The notes beneath the pieces were generated by a model. That model searched no databases, was not told the origin of the DNA, and worked only from the letters and a program-made list of their open reading frames with translations. Made by a program: the position numbers and the translations under genes. Below, piece after piece: positions 54,565 to 63,126 of a DNA stretch of 64,000 nt. Position 1 is the stretch's first letter; every line of letters begins with the position of its first letter. The stretch is taken from assembly GCA_044221555.1 (NCBI GenBank), contig JBGAOY010000001.1:558001-622000 (forward strand), read 5' to 3'. Origin of the DNA: JAEUJM01 sp044221555 (GTDB taxonomy: Bacteria; Actinomycetota; Acidimicrobiia; Acidimicrobiales; DATDAH01).

Positions 54565-54593
54565 ATCATACGCGCGCCGCGTAGGCCGTTCAA
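54565..54593 (-). promoter_or_regulatory. Consensus promoter of the bldD-like gene
   Basis: TTGAAC (54593-54588), 17 nt, TATGAT (54570-54565): both hexamers one or two bases from the sigma-70 consensus with ideal spacing. Transcription should start near 54558, leaving a leader of about 20 nt with GAAGGG before the ATG at 54538. The -35 overlaps the rsmE stop codon. Confidence 0.75.
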
Positions 54594-55285
54594 CCACCCT
54601 TCGCGGTCAATGCCCCGCCCGGCCGCAGGGCGGTGAGCAACACGCCCGCTGCCACCGCGGCCGTGTCCGCGCGGAGCACGGTCGGGCCGAGACCGACGGT
54701 GGGCAGCCCACGCGCCCGCTCGTCCTCGTCCCATCCCCCTTCGGGGCCCACCAGGACCAGCGCGTCGCCGGCCGCCGGCGCTCGGCCGTCACGCTCGGCC
54801 ATCAGGGCGCCCGGACGACCGGCCACCGCGTCGAAACCGGTGACATCGGCGACGTCGGGCAGCCAGGTGCGCCGAGACTGCATCGCCGCCTCCCGGGCCA
54901 CGCGCCGCAGGCGGGCCACGTGGCGCACGGCCCGCTCCCCCTCCCAGTGCACCACCGACCGGCGCGCGTGGAACGGGAGGATCGCGTCGACCCCCAACTC
55001 GGTGAGCTTCTGCACGGTCCACTCCGGGCGGTCGCCCTTCACGAGGGCGAACGCCACCGCCACCGCGGGCTCGGGCCGCGGCTCGACCACCGTCGCGCCG
55101 ACCGGCTCGAGGGTGGGGCCGAAGGCACAGGGCCGCCAACGACCCCGTCCGTCGGTCACCGTCACCCGCTCGCCCCGGGCCAGTCGCAGCACCCGCTCGA
55201 AGTGGTGGCGGTCGTCGTCGTCGAGGGTCGGAGCGTCGAGGTCGGCGACGAAGGCATGAGCCCGCGACCCGTGCAGCGACGTCAC
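54590..55285 (-). CDS. rsmE: 16S rRNA m3U1498 methyltransferase RsmE
   Basis: 231 residues. An N-terminal PUA-like part (HHFERVLRLARGERVTVTDG) and a C-terminal SPOUT knot: LVKGDRPEWTVQKLTELGVD, RHVARLRRVAREAAMQSRRT, DALVLVGPEGGWDEDERARG, ending LGPTVLRADTAAVAAGVLLT. It methylates U1498 of 16S rRNA. It starts 3 bases after the dnaJ stop and is part of hrcA-dnaJ-rsmE. Confidence 0.92.
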   Translation of the reverse strand: MTSLHGSRAHAFVADLDAPTLDDDDRHHFERVLRLARGERVTVTDGRGRWRPCAFGPTLEPVGATVVEPRPEPAVAVAFALVKGDRPEWTVQKLTELGVDAILPFHARRSVVHWEGERAVRHVARLRRVAREAAMQSRRTWLPDVADVTGFDAVAGRPGALMAERDGRAPAAGDALVLVGPEGGWDEDERARGLPTVGLGPTVLRADTAAVAAGVLLTALRPGGALTAKGG

Positions 55286-55288
55286 CGG

Positions 55289-56413
55289 CTACTTGAACGC
55301 GGAACGGATCTTGCCCAGGAGGCTCGCGTCGGGCTCGGCGACGTCCTCCCCGCGGAGCTCGGCGATCTGGCGGACCAGCTCCTCCTGCTCGGGGGTGAGG
55401 TCGCCGGGTGTGTCCACGACCACGTGGAGCATCAGGTCGCCTCGCCCCCGACCCTCCACGTGGGGCACCCCCCGCCCCCGCAGACGGAACACACGACCCG
55501 ACTGCGTGCCACGGGGGATGATCAGGTGCTCGATGCCGTCGAGGGTCTCGAAGTCGAGGTGCACCCCGAGCATGGCCTGGAAGGCCGACACGTGCAGCGA
55601 GTGGATGAGGTCGTAGCCGTCGCGCTCGAACCGGTCGTGGGGCGCGACGTCGACCTGGACGTAGAGGTCGCCGACGCCGCCGCCGCGCGGGCCAGCGGCA
55701 CCCCGCCCGGTGAGTCGCAACGTGGAGCCACGGTCGACACCGGCGGGGATGTCGACGGTGTAGGTCTTCTCCCGCACCTGACGTCCCTCGCCGCCGCAGT
55801 CGGTGCACGGCGAGGTGATGATCTCGCCGAGGCCCCCGCAGCGGGGGCAGGGCGCGGCGCTGACCATCTGCCCGAGGATCGACTGGCGGACCCGTCGCAC
55901 CTGTCCCGCCCCGCCGCAGTCGCTGCACGTCTCGGGCCGGGTCCCGGGTTGGGCGCCGGTGGCCTCGCAGGTCTCGCACGGCACCGCGGTTCGGACGCTG
56001 ACCTCCGACTCGGTCCCGAACACCGCCTCGTCAAACTGGAGGTGGACCACCGTCTCCAGGTCGACGCCACGGGGCGGCCCCGATCGGCCCGTGCTCCGCC
56101 CACCGCCAAAGGGGCTCCCCCCACCGAAGAACGCGTCGAAGATGTCGCCGAGCCCACCACTCGGCCCACCGAAAGGGTCGGCGGTGGCACCGCCCACGCC
56201 TTCGGGCCCGAACATGTCGTACCGGCGCCGGCGGTCGGGATCGCTCAGGACCTCGTAGGCCTGGGCGAGCTCCTTGAAGTCGCTCTCGGCGGCCGGGTCG
56301 TCGGGATTGGCATCGGGGTGCAGGTCGCGGGCGCGGCGCCGGTACGCGCGCTTGATCTCGTCGGCCGACGCGTCGGGGCGCACGCCCAGTCGGTCGTAGT
56401 AGTCGGTGGCCAC
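55289..56413 (-). CDS. dnaJ: Chaperone DnaJ (Zn-binding type)
   Basis: 374 residues from a GTG at 56413, 11 bases after the hrcA stop. J domain: DYYDRLGVRPDASADEIKRA then RDLHPDANPDDPAAES with the HPD motif. Gly/Phe region: GGLGDIFDAFFGGGSPFGGG. Four CxxCxGxG repeats (CETCEATGA, CSDCGGAGQ, CPRCGGLGE, CTDCGGEGR) bind two zincs. Substrate domain to the C-terminus. Works with DnaK. A frame reaching further upstream is Arg-rich and overlaps hrcA, so it is not used. Confidence 0.93.
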   Translation of the reverse strand: MATDYYDRLGVRPDASADEIKRAYRRRARDLHPDANPDDPAAESDFKELAQAYEVLSDPDRRRRYDMFGPEGVGGATADPFGGPSGGLGDIFDAFFGGGSPFGGGRSTGRSGPPRGVDLETVVHLQFDEAVFGTESEVSVRTAVPCETCEATGAQPGTRPETCSDCGGAGQVRRVRQSILGQMVSAAPCPRCGGLGEIITSPCTDCGGEGRQVREKTYTVDIPAGVDRGSTLRLTGRGAAGPRGGGVGDLYVQVDVAPHDRFERDGYDLIHSLHVSAFQAMLGVHLDFETLDGIEHLIIPRGTQSGRVFRLRGRGVPHVEGRGRGDLMLHVVVDTPGDLTPEQEELVRQIAELRGEDVAEPDASLLGKIRSAFK

Positions 56414-56424
56414 GTTGCTCCGTT

Positions 56425-57420
56425 TCAGCCTTCGGTCAGTCGGCGGCTCAGTCGCTGGCTGACCACGGCCACGGCCGCGAGTGCCTGCGGGTAGTGCATC
56501 CGGGTGGGGCCGAGCACCGCGATGGACCCGGCGGGCTCGCCGGCCACCTCGTAGGGCGACACCACCAGCGCGCACTCGTTGAGCGGCTCCATGCCGGTCT
56601 CCGACCCGATCGCCACGCTGAGGCCCCGGTCGAGCACGTCCCGCAGCAGCGTCACCACGACCAGTTGCTGCTCGAGGATGGACAGGACGCTGCGGACGGT
56701 CTCGACCGCGTCGAACGCGGAGGCCATGCGGAAGGCCCCGTCGACGAACACGTGGTCGTCGTCGCCGCCGGCCCCCAGCGCCGCACACGCCGCCTCGACC
56801 ACGTCATCGACCTCGGTCGACCCCGACGGTGGCGGGCGGCGGATGGCGCCGGCCTCGACGCCGACGAGGTGAGCGGCAAGGTGCGCCGAGGCGGTCGTCA
56901 GCACGTCCGCGCCGAGCGGCTCCTTGAATTCGATCGAGTGCTTCTCGACCACACCGTTGGAGAGGACCGCGACCACCAGCGCCACCCGCTCCGTGAGGTC
57001 GACCAACTGGACGGAGCGGACGGAGGCCACGTCGTGCGGTGGCCCGACGACCACGGCCGCGCAGTCGGTGAGGTTGGCCAGCAGCCGGCTGGTGTCGTGC
57101 AGCATCTGCTCGAGCTCGCCGTGGGCCCGGTTGAAGAACGTCCGCACCTGCTGCGCCTGACCGGCCGCCAGGCCCTGCGGCTCGACGAGGTGGTCCACGA
57201 AGAACCGGTAGCCCTTGTCGGTGGGCACGCGGCCGGCGCTGGTGTGCGGCTGGTGGAGGAAGCCTTCCTGCTCGAGGGCGGCCATGTCGTTGCGCACGGT
57301 CGCCGACGACACCGTGACCCCGGGCGCGCTCGTGACATGACCCGAGCCGACTGGCTGGGCGGTGTCGATGTACTCCTCCACGACCGCACGGAGGATGGCG
57401 GCTTTGCGTTCGTCGAGCAT
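56425..57420 (-). CDS. hrcA: Heat-inducible repressor HrcA
   Basis: 331 residues. Winged-helix start MLDERKAAILRAVVEEYIDT, then GVTVSSATVRNDMAALEQEG; GAF-like middle RTFFNRAHGELEQMLHDTSR; and the C-terminal ECALVVSPYEVAGEPAGSIA and RMHYPQALAAVAVVSQRLSR. HrcA represses chaperone genes at CIRCE elements; I do not see a CIRCE here, so its target may be elsewhere. TATCAT at 57441-57436 (minus) could be the -10. First gene of hrcA-dnaJ-rsmE. Confidence 0.93.
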   Translation of the reverse strand: MLDERKAAILRAVVEEYIDTAQPVGSGHVTSAPGVTVSSATVRNDMAALEQEGFLHQPHTSAGRVPTDKGYRFFVDHLVEPQGLAAGQAQQVRTFFNRAHGELEQMLHDTSRLLANLTDCAAVVVGPPHDVASVRSVQLVDLTERVALVVAVLSNGVVEKHSIEFKEPLGADVLTTASAHLAAHLVGVEAGAIRRPPPSGSTEVDDVVEAACAALGAGGDDDHVFVDGAFRMASAFDAVETVRSVLSILEQQLVVVTLLRDVLDRGLSVAIGSETGMEPLNECALVVSPYEVAGEPAGSIAVLGPTRMHYPQALAAVAVVSQRLSRRLTEG

Positions 57421-57521
57421 GGGAGACCAGAGGTGATGATACCGAGTGGCGTGGCGGACGATCCCACCCGGACCCGCTGGGGTGACCGAGGGGGCTGCCC
57501 GGAAGGCGAAGGTGGGCCGAG

Positions 57522-57527
57522 TAGTAT
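57522..57527 (+). promoter_or_regulatory. -10 element (TAGTAT) for the BY-kinase gene
   Basis: TAGTAT ends 9 nt before the ATG at 57537; the leader would be about 3 nt or less, with no Shine-Dalgarno. A good -10 without an obvious -35. Confidence 0.5.
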
Positions 57528-57536
57528 CCGCCGCCT

Positions 57537-59384
57537 ATGACAGTCGCTCAGTCGGATGACTCGTTCGATCCGTTGGCGCCCGACGAGGCCCTGGACGCAC
57601 GGGAATACCTCCGCGTGCTCTGGCACGACAAGTGGCGCATCGTCGGGCTCGCCATCCTCCTGTCGCTGCTCTTCGGCCTGGTCGGTGCCTTCGTGGTCCA
57701 CCCGCAGTTCCGCACCAGCGCCACGGTGGCGCTCGATCCCGTCGCCATGATCGAGGTGGTCGAGGCCACCGGCGAGCCGCGCGACCTCCAGACCGATCTT
57801 GCCGCCGAGACCGCGGTGGCCGACAGCACAGAGGTGCGGACCGCGGCCGAGGAGCAGGCCGGCGTCTCGTTCAGCGCCTCGGTGCGGCCGGCGGAAGGCT
57901 CGAGTGGGGCCATCGACTTCTCGGCCAGTGCCGACAGCGCCGAGCACGCACAACTGGGGCTCGACGCCATGGTGGCGGCGTACATGGCCCGGCGAATCGA
58001 GCTCGCCGTCGCTCTCGCCGACGAGAAGATCGGCCCGCTGCGCGACCAGGTCGCCGAGCTCCAGGCCGGGCGTGACGATGCCGCCGCACCGCTCGACGCC
58101 GTGGTCAGCCAGCTCAACGACAACCCCACCCCCGCCTACCGGGCGCAGTTGCTCGAGCAGCAGGCGAACCTCCAGAACCAGCTCGGCGACACCCTGAACG
58201 AGTTCGACGACCAGATCGCCCAGGCCAACAGCAACATCCAGACGCTGCAACAGATCCAGGATGCGATCAGGACCGGCGACAACGCCGCGGTCTCGGCCGG
58301 TCCGACCACCACGCAGACCACGCCGGGCGGGTCCCGGCTCGCCCTCATCGGCTTCGTGCTCGGCCTGCTCGCCGGCGTGGTCCTGTCGGTCGGGCGGCGA
58401 TCCCTCGACAAGACGGTCCGCTCCAAGGCGGCGCTCGAGCACGCCACCGGTCACCGCGTGGTCGGGCTGATCCCCCGCATCGTCGACTGGGACGAGGACG
58501 AGGCCCGGAACGTGGCGCTGGCCCACCCCACGTCACCTCCGGCCGAGGCCTACCGCACCCTGCGCACCTCGCTCCACTTCCTCACCGTCGACTCGTCGGT
58601 GCACCGGATCCTGTTCACCAGTGCGGTGAGCGGCGAGGGCAAGACGACCACCGTCGCCAACCTCGCGGTCACCCTGGCTCGCACCGGGACCCGGGTGCTG
58701 ATGGTCGACGCCGACCTCCGCAAGCCGCGCCTCCACGAGTTCTTCGGGCTGTCCGGCGAGGCCGGGCTGTCCAACGCTCTGCTCGGCGAGTCGCCGACCG
58801 CACTGGTGCAGTCGATCGAGGGTTTCGATTCGCTGGCCCTGCTGGCCGCCGGCCCTCCGTTGGCCGAGTCCTCGGAGCACCTCGAGTCGAAGCGCACCGC
58901 CCAGGTGCTGGCCGAGCTCGACGGCCTCGCCGACCTGGTGGTGTTCGACTCGTCCCCGCTGTTGCCGGTCACCGACGCGCTCGTGCTGGCGCGATACGCG
59001 GACGCGGTGCTGCTGGTCGCCTCCGCGGGCAAGACCCTGCCCAAGGAGGCGCTGCGCGCCGCCGAGCTCCTCACCGACCAGCACTCCCCGCTCGTCGGCT
59101 CGATCCTCAACAACGTCTCGCGGGAGATGAGCGACGGCTACGCCTTCGAGTACGGCTACGAGCTCGACGAGACCAGCGGCGGCAAGTCTGCTGAGGCCGG
59201 GGAGACCCCGTCCGGCGACGACGCCGGCGCCTCGGGCGACGACGACGTCACCGGCACCGCCGAACCCGGGAAGTGCCCCACCTGCGGAGCGGCCGTCAAG
59301 GCCAGCGCCAAGTTCTGCCGGGCGTGTGGACAGTCCTTCGAGGAGGGCAACGCGGTCGACGGCGACGAGGTCGGCGTCACCTGA
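57537..59384 (+). CDS. Wzz/BY-kinase fusion with C-terminal zinc ribbon
   Basis: 615 residues. Residues 30-55 and about 264-284 are membrane spans (IVGLAILLSLLFGLVGAFVV and LALIGFVLGLLAGVVLSVGR) flanking a Wzz-like chain-length domain. The tyrosine-kinase-type ATPase has Walker A FTSAVSGEGKTTTVANLAVT, Walker A' RVLMVDADLRKP and a Walker B LVVFDSSPLLPVTDA. A Tyr cluster (DGYAFEYGYELDE, Y535, Y539, Y541) is the usual autophosphorylation tail. An acidic linker then leads to an added zinc ribbon CPTCGAAVKASAKFCRACGQ from residue 580. It likely controls polysaccharide chain length or export; no glycosyltransferase genes are in the window. Confidence 0.85.
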   Translation: MTVAQSDDSFDPLAPDEALDAREYLRVLWHDKWRIVGLAILLSLLFGLVGAFVVHPQFRTSATVALDPVAMIEVVEATGEPRDLQTDLAAETAVADSTEVRTAAEEQAGVSFSASVRPAEGSSGAIDFSASADSAEHAQLGLDAMVAAYMARRIELAVALADEKIGPLRDQVAELQAGRDDAAAPLDAVVSQLNDNPTPAYRAQLLEQQANLQNQLGDTLNEFDDQIAQANSNIQTLQQIQDAIRTGDNAAVSAGPTTTQTTPGGSRLALIGFVLGLLAGVVLSVGRRSLDKTVRSKAALEHATGHRVVGLIPRIVDWDEDEARNVALAHPTSPPAEAYRTLRTSLHFLTVDSSVHRILFTSAVSGEGKTTTVANLAVTLARTGTRVLMVDADLRKPRLHEFFGLSGEAGLSNALLGESPTALVQSIEGFDSLALLAAGPPLAESSEHLESKRTAQVLAELDGLADLVVFDSSPLLPVTDALVLARYADAVLLVASAGKTLPKEALRAAELLTDQHSPLVGSILNNVSREMSDGYAFEYGYELDETSGGKSAEAGETPSGDDAGASGDDDVTGTAEPGKCPTCGAAVKASAKFCRACGQSFEEGNAVDGDEVGVT

Positions 59385-60738
59385 CCTCGTCGTAGCGGCG
59401 CAGGGCTTCGGCCCGCTCGACGGCGTGATCCACGATCGGGGCGGGGTAGCCCGCCGGTGGCCCGCCCGGGAGCTTCCACGGCTCGTGCACGCCAGGGGCG
59501 GCCACCCCGGCCAGCTCCGGGAGCCACCGGCGCAGATAGGCCCCGTCGCGATCGAACCGCTTCGACTGCGCCACCGGGTTGAACACGCGGAAGTAGGGCG
59601 CGGCATCGGTCCCCGTGCCGGCCACCCACTGCCAGCCGTGCTGGTTCGAGGCGAGGTCGCCGTCGACCAGGCGGTCCATGAACACCGCCGCACCCCGCGT
59701 CCAGTCGACATGGAGGTCCTTCACCAGGAAGCTGGCCGCCACCATCCGGACGCGGTTGTGCATCCAGGCCTCCGCGGCCAACTGGCGCATGCCCGCATCG
59801 ACCAACGGGTAGCCGGTCCGGCCGTCCCTCCAGGCGGCGAGGCGCTCCTCCGCGCCCGGGCCGGTGTCGACGCGCAGGGCACCCATCCGCGGGACCACCG
59901 CCCGGTGCGCGGTGTCGGGACGGTGGTACAGCACGTCGGCGTAGAACTCCCGCCACGCCAGCTCTGACCGGAGGGCGTCGGCCCCCGGCAACCCGACGCC
60001 GAGGCGCTCGAGCACCTGCCGGGGGTGCAGGCACCCGAACTTGAGGTAGGGCGAGAGCCGTGACGTGCCCTCCACCCCCGGCCGGTCACGGCGCTCGGCG
60101 TACGACGCGACCCCGCCGTCCAGGAACTCGTCGAGGCGCTCGTGGGCGGCGGCCTCGCCCGCCGCCGGCAGTGCCACGCCCCGGGGCGCAGGCACACGCG
60201 GCGGGGGTGACGACGGCAGGTCACCGACCCAATCGACCACCGGGGCGGCCACAGGCCCCTCGTCGGCCAGCCGGGCCCAGGCCCGTGCGAACGGCGTGAA
60301 CACCCGGTAGGGCCCACCGGCCTGTGTGAGCACGGTCCCGGGGGCCACCGCGTACGGCGTGCCCACGCGGCGCAGGTCCCCGCCCTGGCCGTCGAGCGCG
60401 GCTGCCACCGCGTCGTCGCGGCGACGACCGTAGGGGCCGAAGTCGGCGGTCACGTAGACGTCGGTGGCCGCGACCTCCCGGGCCACCTCGGCGACGACCT
60501 CACGGGGATCGCCGGAGCGGCGGACCAGGCGTCCACCCAGGTCGGCGTCGAGGCACTCGAGGCACTCCTCCAGGAAGGCAAGCCGAGGATCGCCCGAAGG
60601 CCGCCGCAGCCGGTCGTCGTCGACGAAGAGCCCCACCACCCGATCGGCGCCGGCGACCGCGGCCGACAGCGCCGGGTGATCGGCCAGGCGCAGGTCGCGG
60701 CGGAACCAGACCACCGCGACGCCCGCCGGGTCAGTCAT
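59377..60738 (-). CDS. phr: Deoxyribodipyrimidine photolyase
   Basis: 453 residues. The N-terminal antenna domain begins VVWFRRDLRLADHPALSAAV. FAD domain: SRLSPYLKFGCLHPRQVLER, WREFYADVLYHRPD, GMRQLAAEAWMHNRVRMVAA then LVKDLHVDWTRGAAVFMDRL and NQHGWQWVAGTGTDAAPYFR. Class I CPD photolyase, repairing UV dimers with light. The start overlaps the lepA stop by 8 bases, so it is translated with lepA, an unusual pairing. It overlaps the BY-kinase 3' end by 8 bases. Confidence 0.92.
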   Translation of the reverse strand: MTDPAGVAVVWFRRDLRLADHPALSAAVAGADRVVGLFVDDDRLRRPSGDPRLAFLEECLECLDADLGGRLVRRSGDPREVVAEVAREVAATDVYVTADFGPYGRRRDDAVAAALDGQGGDLRRVGTPYAVAPGTVLTQAGGPYRVFTPFARAWARLADEGPVAAPVVDWVGDLPSSPPPRVPAPRGVALPAAGEAAAHERLDEFLDGGVASYAERRDRPGVEGTSRLSPYLKFGCLHPRQVLERLGVGLPGADALRSELAWREFYADVLYHRPDTAHRAVVPRMGALRVDTGPGAEERLAAWRDGRTGYPLVDAGMRQLAAEAWMHNRVRMVAASFLVKDLHVDWTRGAAVFMDRLVDGDLASNQHGWQWVAGTGTDAAPYFRVFNPVAQSKRFDRDGAYLRRWLPELAGVAAPGVHEPWKLPGGPPAGYPAPIVDHAVERAEALRRYDEVR

Positions 60739-62515
60739 CGAGGCGGAGCGCCGACACGAAGGCCTCGGGCGGGACCTCGACCCGCCCGATGCTCTTCATG
60801 CGCTTCTTGCCCTCTTTCTGGCGCTCGATCAGCTTGCGCTTGCGGGTGATGTCGCCCCCGTAGCACTTGGCGGTCACGTCCTTGCGCTTGGCCTTCACCG
60901 TCTCCCGGGCGATGATCCGGCCGCCGATGGCCGCCTGGATGGGCACGTCGAACATCTGTCGAGGGATCAGCTCGCGGAGCTTCTCGGTCATCTTCCGGCC
61001 GTAGTCCTGGGCCTTGTCGCGGTGCATGATCGTGCTGAAGGCGTCGACCGGCTCGCCGTTCAACAGCACGTCCACCTTCACCAGCGCCGAGGGCACGTAG
61101 CCCGCCGGCTCGTAGTCGAGGCTGGCGTAGCCCTGCGTGCGGCTCTTCATCTGGTCGAAGAAGTCGGTGACCACCTCGGCCAGCGGCACCCGGTACACCA
61201 GCTCGACCCGCTCGGGCGACAGGTACTCGAGCTTCACCATGTCACCGCGCCTGGTCTGGCACAGGTCCATGAGGGTGCCCGTGTAGTCGGTGGGCGTGAG
61301 GATGGTGGCGGTGAGGTAGGGCTCGTCGATGCGCTCGATCTCCGCGGCGGACGGCATCTCACTCGGGTTGTCGATGACCAACTCCTCCCCGGCGGTGGTG
61401 ACGAGGCGGTACTCCACCGAGGGGGCGGTGGCGATCAGGTTCAGGTCGAACTCCCGCTCGAGGCGCTCGCGGACGATCTCCATGTGCAACAGGCCGAGGA
61501 ACCCGCACCGGAAGCCGAATCCGAGCGCACCCGACGTCTCCGGCTGGTAGGTGAAGCTCGAATCGTTGAGTCGCAGCTTCTCGAGTGACTCGCGCAGCGT
61601 CGCGAACTCGTCACCGTCCACCGGGTAGAGACCGCAGAACACCATCGGCTTCGGGTCCTGGTAGCCCTCGAGCGCCTCGTCGGAGCCCCGGACCGCGGTG
61701 GTGACGGTCTCGCCCGACCGGGCCTCGCCGACGTCCTTGATGCCGGCGATCAGGTAGCCCACCTCGCCGGCGGCCAGCGATCCCACTGGCGTCGGGTCGG
61801 GGCTGCGCACCCCCACCTCGTCGGCCTCGTGCGTCGAGCCGGCCTGGAGGAACTTGAGGCGGGCACCCGTGGACAGCACACCGTTCATCACCCGGATCGA
61901 GCTGATCACCCCTCGGTACTGGTCGAAGTGCGAGTCGAAGATCAGCCCCTGCAGGGGGGCGTCGGGGTCGCCGGCCGGAGGTGGGACACGAGCCACCACG
62001 GCGTCGAGCAGGTCGCGGACGCCTGCACCGGTCTTGGCACTGATGGGCAGGATCTCCTCGGCCGGCAGGCCGAGCACCTTCTCGATCTCCTCCGCATAGC
62101 GCTCGGGCTCGGCCGCCGGCAGGTCGATCTTGTTGAGGGCGGCCACGATCTCGAGGTCGCCCTCGAGGGCCAGGTAGCAGTTGGCCAGCGTCTGGGCCTC
62201 GATCCCCTGTGCGGCGTCGACCAGCAGGATGACGCCCTCACACGCCGCCAGCGAGCGGCTCACCTCGTACCCGAAGTCGACGTGGCCCGGGGTGTCGATG
62301 AGGTTGAGGACGTAGTCGCCGTACTGGAGGCGCACGCTCTGGAGCTTGATGGTGATGCCACGCTCGCGCTCGAGGTCCATCGAATCGAGGTATTGCGCCC
62401 GCATGTCGCGGGCCTCCACCGCGCCACAGATCTCGAGCATCCGGTCCGCGAGGGTGCTCTTGCCGTGGTCGATGTGGGCGATGATGGCGATGTTGCGAAG
62501 GCGCGACTGATCCAT
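60731..62515 (-). CDS. lepA: Elongation factor 4 (LepA)
   Basis: 594 residues from the ATG at 62515. GTPase G1 IAHIDHGKSTLADRMLEICG, G2/G3 region GITIKLQSVRLQYGDYVLNL then IDTPGHVDFGYEVSRSLAAC, G4 ALNKIDLPAAEP. C-terminal LepA-specific domain ends with the basic GDITRKRKLIERQKEGKKRM. It back-translocates or remodels ribosomes. TAGCGT 11 nt before the ATG gives a near-leaderless start. The stop overlaps the photolyase start by 8 bases. Confidence 0.95.
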   Translation of the reverse strand: MDQSRLRNIAIIAHIDHGKSTLADRMLEICGAVEARDMRAQYLDSMDLERERGITIKLQSVRLQYGDYVLNLIDTPGHVDFGYEVSRSLAACEGVILLVDAAQGIEAQTLANCYLALEGDLEIVAALNKIDLPAAEPERYAEEIEKVLGLPAEEILPISAKTGAGVRDLLDAVVARVPPPAGDPDAPLQGLIFDSHFDQYRGVISSIRVMNGVLSTGARLKFLQAGSTHEADEVGVRSPDPTPVGSLAAGEVGYLIAGIKDVGEARSGETVTTAVRGSDEALEGYQDPKPMVFCGLYPVDGDEFATLRESLEKLRLNDSSFTYQPETSGALGFGFRCGFLGLLHMEIVRERLEREFDLNLIATAPSVEYRLVTTAGEELVIDNPSEMPSAAEIERIDEPYLTATILTPTDYTGTLMDLCQTRRGDMVKLEYLSPERVELVYRVPLAEVVTDFFDQMKSRTQGYASLDYEPAGYVPSALVKVDVLLNGEPVDAFSTIMHRDKAQDYGRKMTEKLRELIPRQMFDVPIQAAIGGRIIARETVKAKRKDVTAKCYGGDITRKRKLIERQKEGKKRMKSIGRVEVPPEAFVSALRLDD

Positions 62516-62526
62516 GGGCGATCGGG

Positions 62527-62532
62527 ACGCTA
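62527..62532 (-). promoter_or_regulatory. -10 element (TAGCGT) for lepA
   Basis: TAGCGT ends 11 nt before the ATG at 62515; the leader would be about 5 nt or less. No Shine-Dalgarno is visible. Confidence 0.4.
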
Positions 62533-62550
62533 GCCCTTCTGCCTTCGACC

Positions 62551-62653
62551 TCCTCCGTCGGACCGCCTTCGGCATCCGGCCCGATGCACCGGTGCGCCGC
62601 GCCGCTCTGCCCTGCTGGCCTCGTCCTCCTTCGTCGGACTGCCTGCGGCATCC
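62551..62653. repeat. Imperfect direct repeat in the lepA-rpsT gap
   Basis: Two copies of about 27-30 bp, tcctccgtcggaccgcctt (62551 on) and tcctccttcgtcggactgcc (62624 on), both ending cggcatcc. They match at all but two aligned positions apart from a 3-nt gap. They lie upstream of the rpsT -10-like TATCCT (62731-62736). Possible operators or a structured element; function not known. Confidence 0.6.
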
Positions 62654-62800
62654 CGTTCGTGGGCACCGCTGCTCCACTCCGCTCCGCGGCCTCTCGTGCA
62701 GCGAACGTGCTTGGGCGCGGGTCACGCCGCTATCCTGATCCGGCTCTCCCGTCGGGCCACCCCGGGCCCCGGTCGTCGCTCCAACCAGAGGAAACCCCCC

Positions 62801-63070
62801 GTGGCCAACATCGCCAGCCAGATCAAGCGCAACAAGCAGAACGAGAAGCGACGCATCCGCAACAAGGGCGTGCGCTCGGAACTGCGCACGCGTGTGAAGG
62901 CCGCCGAGGCCGCCGCCGTCGAGGGCGCCGACGATCTCGACGAGGCCACCCGCCTGGCCATGAAGCGCATCGACAAGGCCGCAGCCAAGGGCGTCATCCA
63001 CAAGAACGAGGCGTCGCGCCGCAAGTCCCGCCTGGCCAAGCGCCTCGCGAAGTCCACCGCCGACGCCTAG
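62801..63070 (+). CDS. rpsT: Ribosomal protein S20
   Basis: 89 residues from a GTG. MANIASQIKRNKQNEKRRIR, then NKGVRSELRTRVKAAEAAAV and HKNEASRRKSRLAKRLAKST: the three-helix, Lys/Arg-rich S20 that binds the 5' domain of 16S rRNA. AGAGGAA lies before the GTG. The -10-like TATCCT (62731) gives a leader of about 60 nt, which in other bacteria takes part in S20 autogenous control. It is divergent from lepA and convergent with holA. Confidence 0.95.
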   Translation: MANIASQIKRNKQNEKRRIRNKGVRSELRTRVKAAEAAAVEGADDLDEATRLAMKRIDKAAAKGVIHKNEASRRKSRLAKRLAKSTADA

Positions 63071-63107
63071 CGGCCCGTCCCGGCGCCCCACCCGCGCGCC
63101 GCACCCG

Positions 63108-63126
63108 CGCCGCTCGCTCAGCGGCG
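63108..63126. terminator. Hairpin between rpsT and holA
   Basis: CGCCGCT-CGCTC-AGCGGCG, a 7-bp perfect stem with a 5-nt loop, overlapping the holA stop codon. Convergent position fits a shared terminator; no U-tract. Confidence 0.45.

Noticed and set aside
57421..57536. CIRCE operator upstream of hrcA
   Set aside because: I looked for the TTAGCACTC-N9-GAGTGCTAA inverted repeat and saw nothing close to it in the hrcA-BY-kinase gap.
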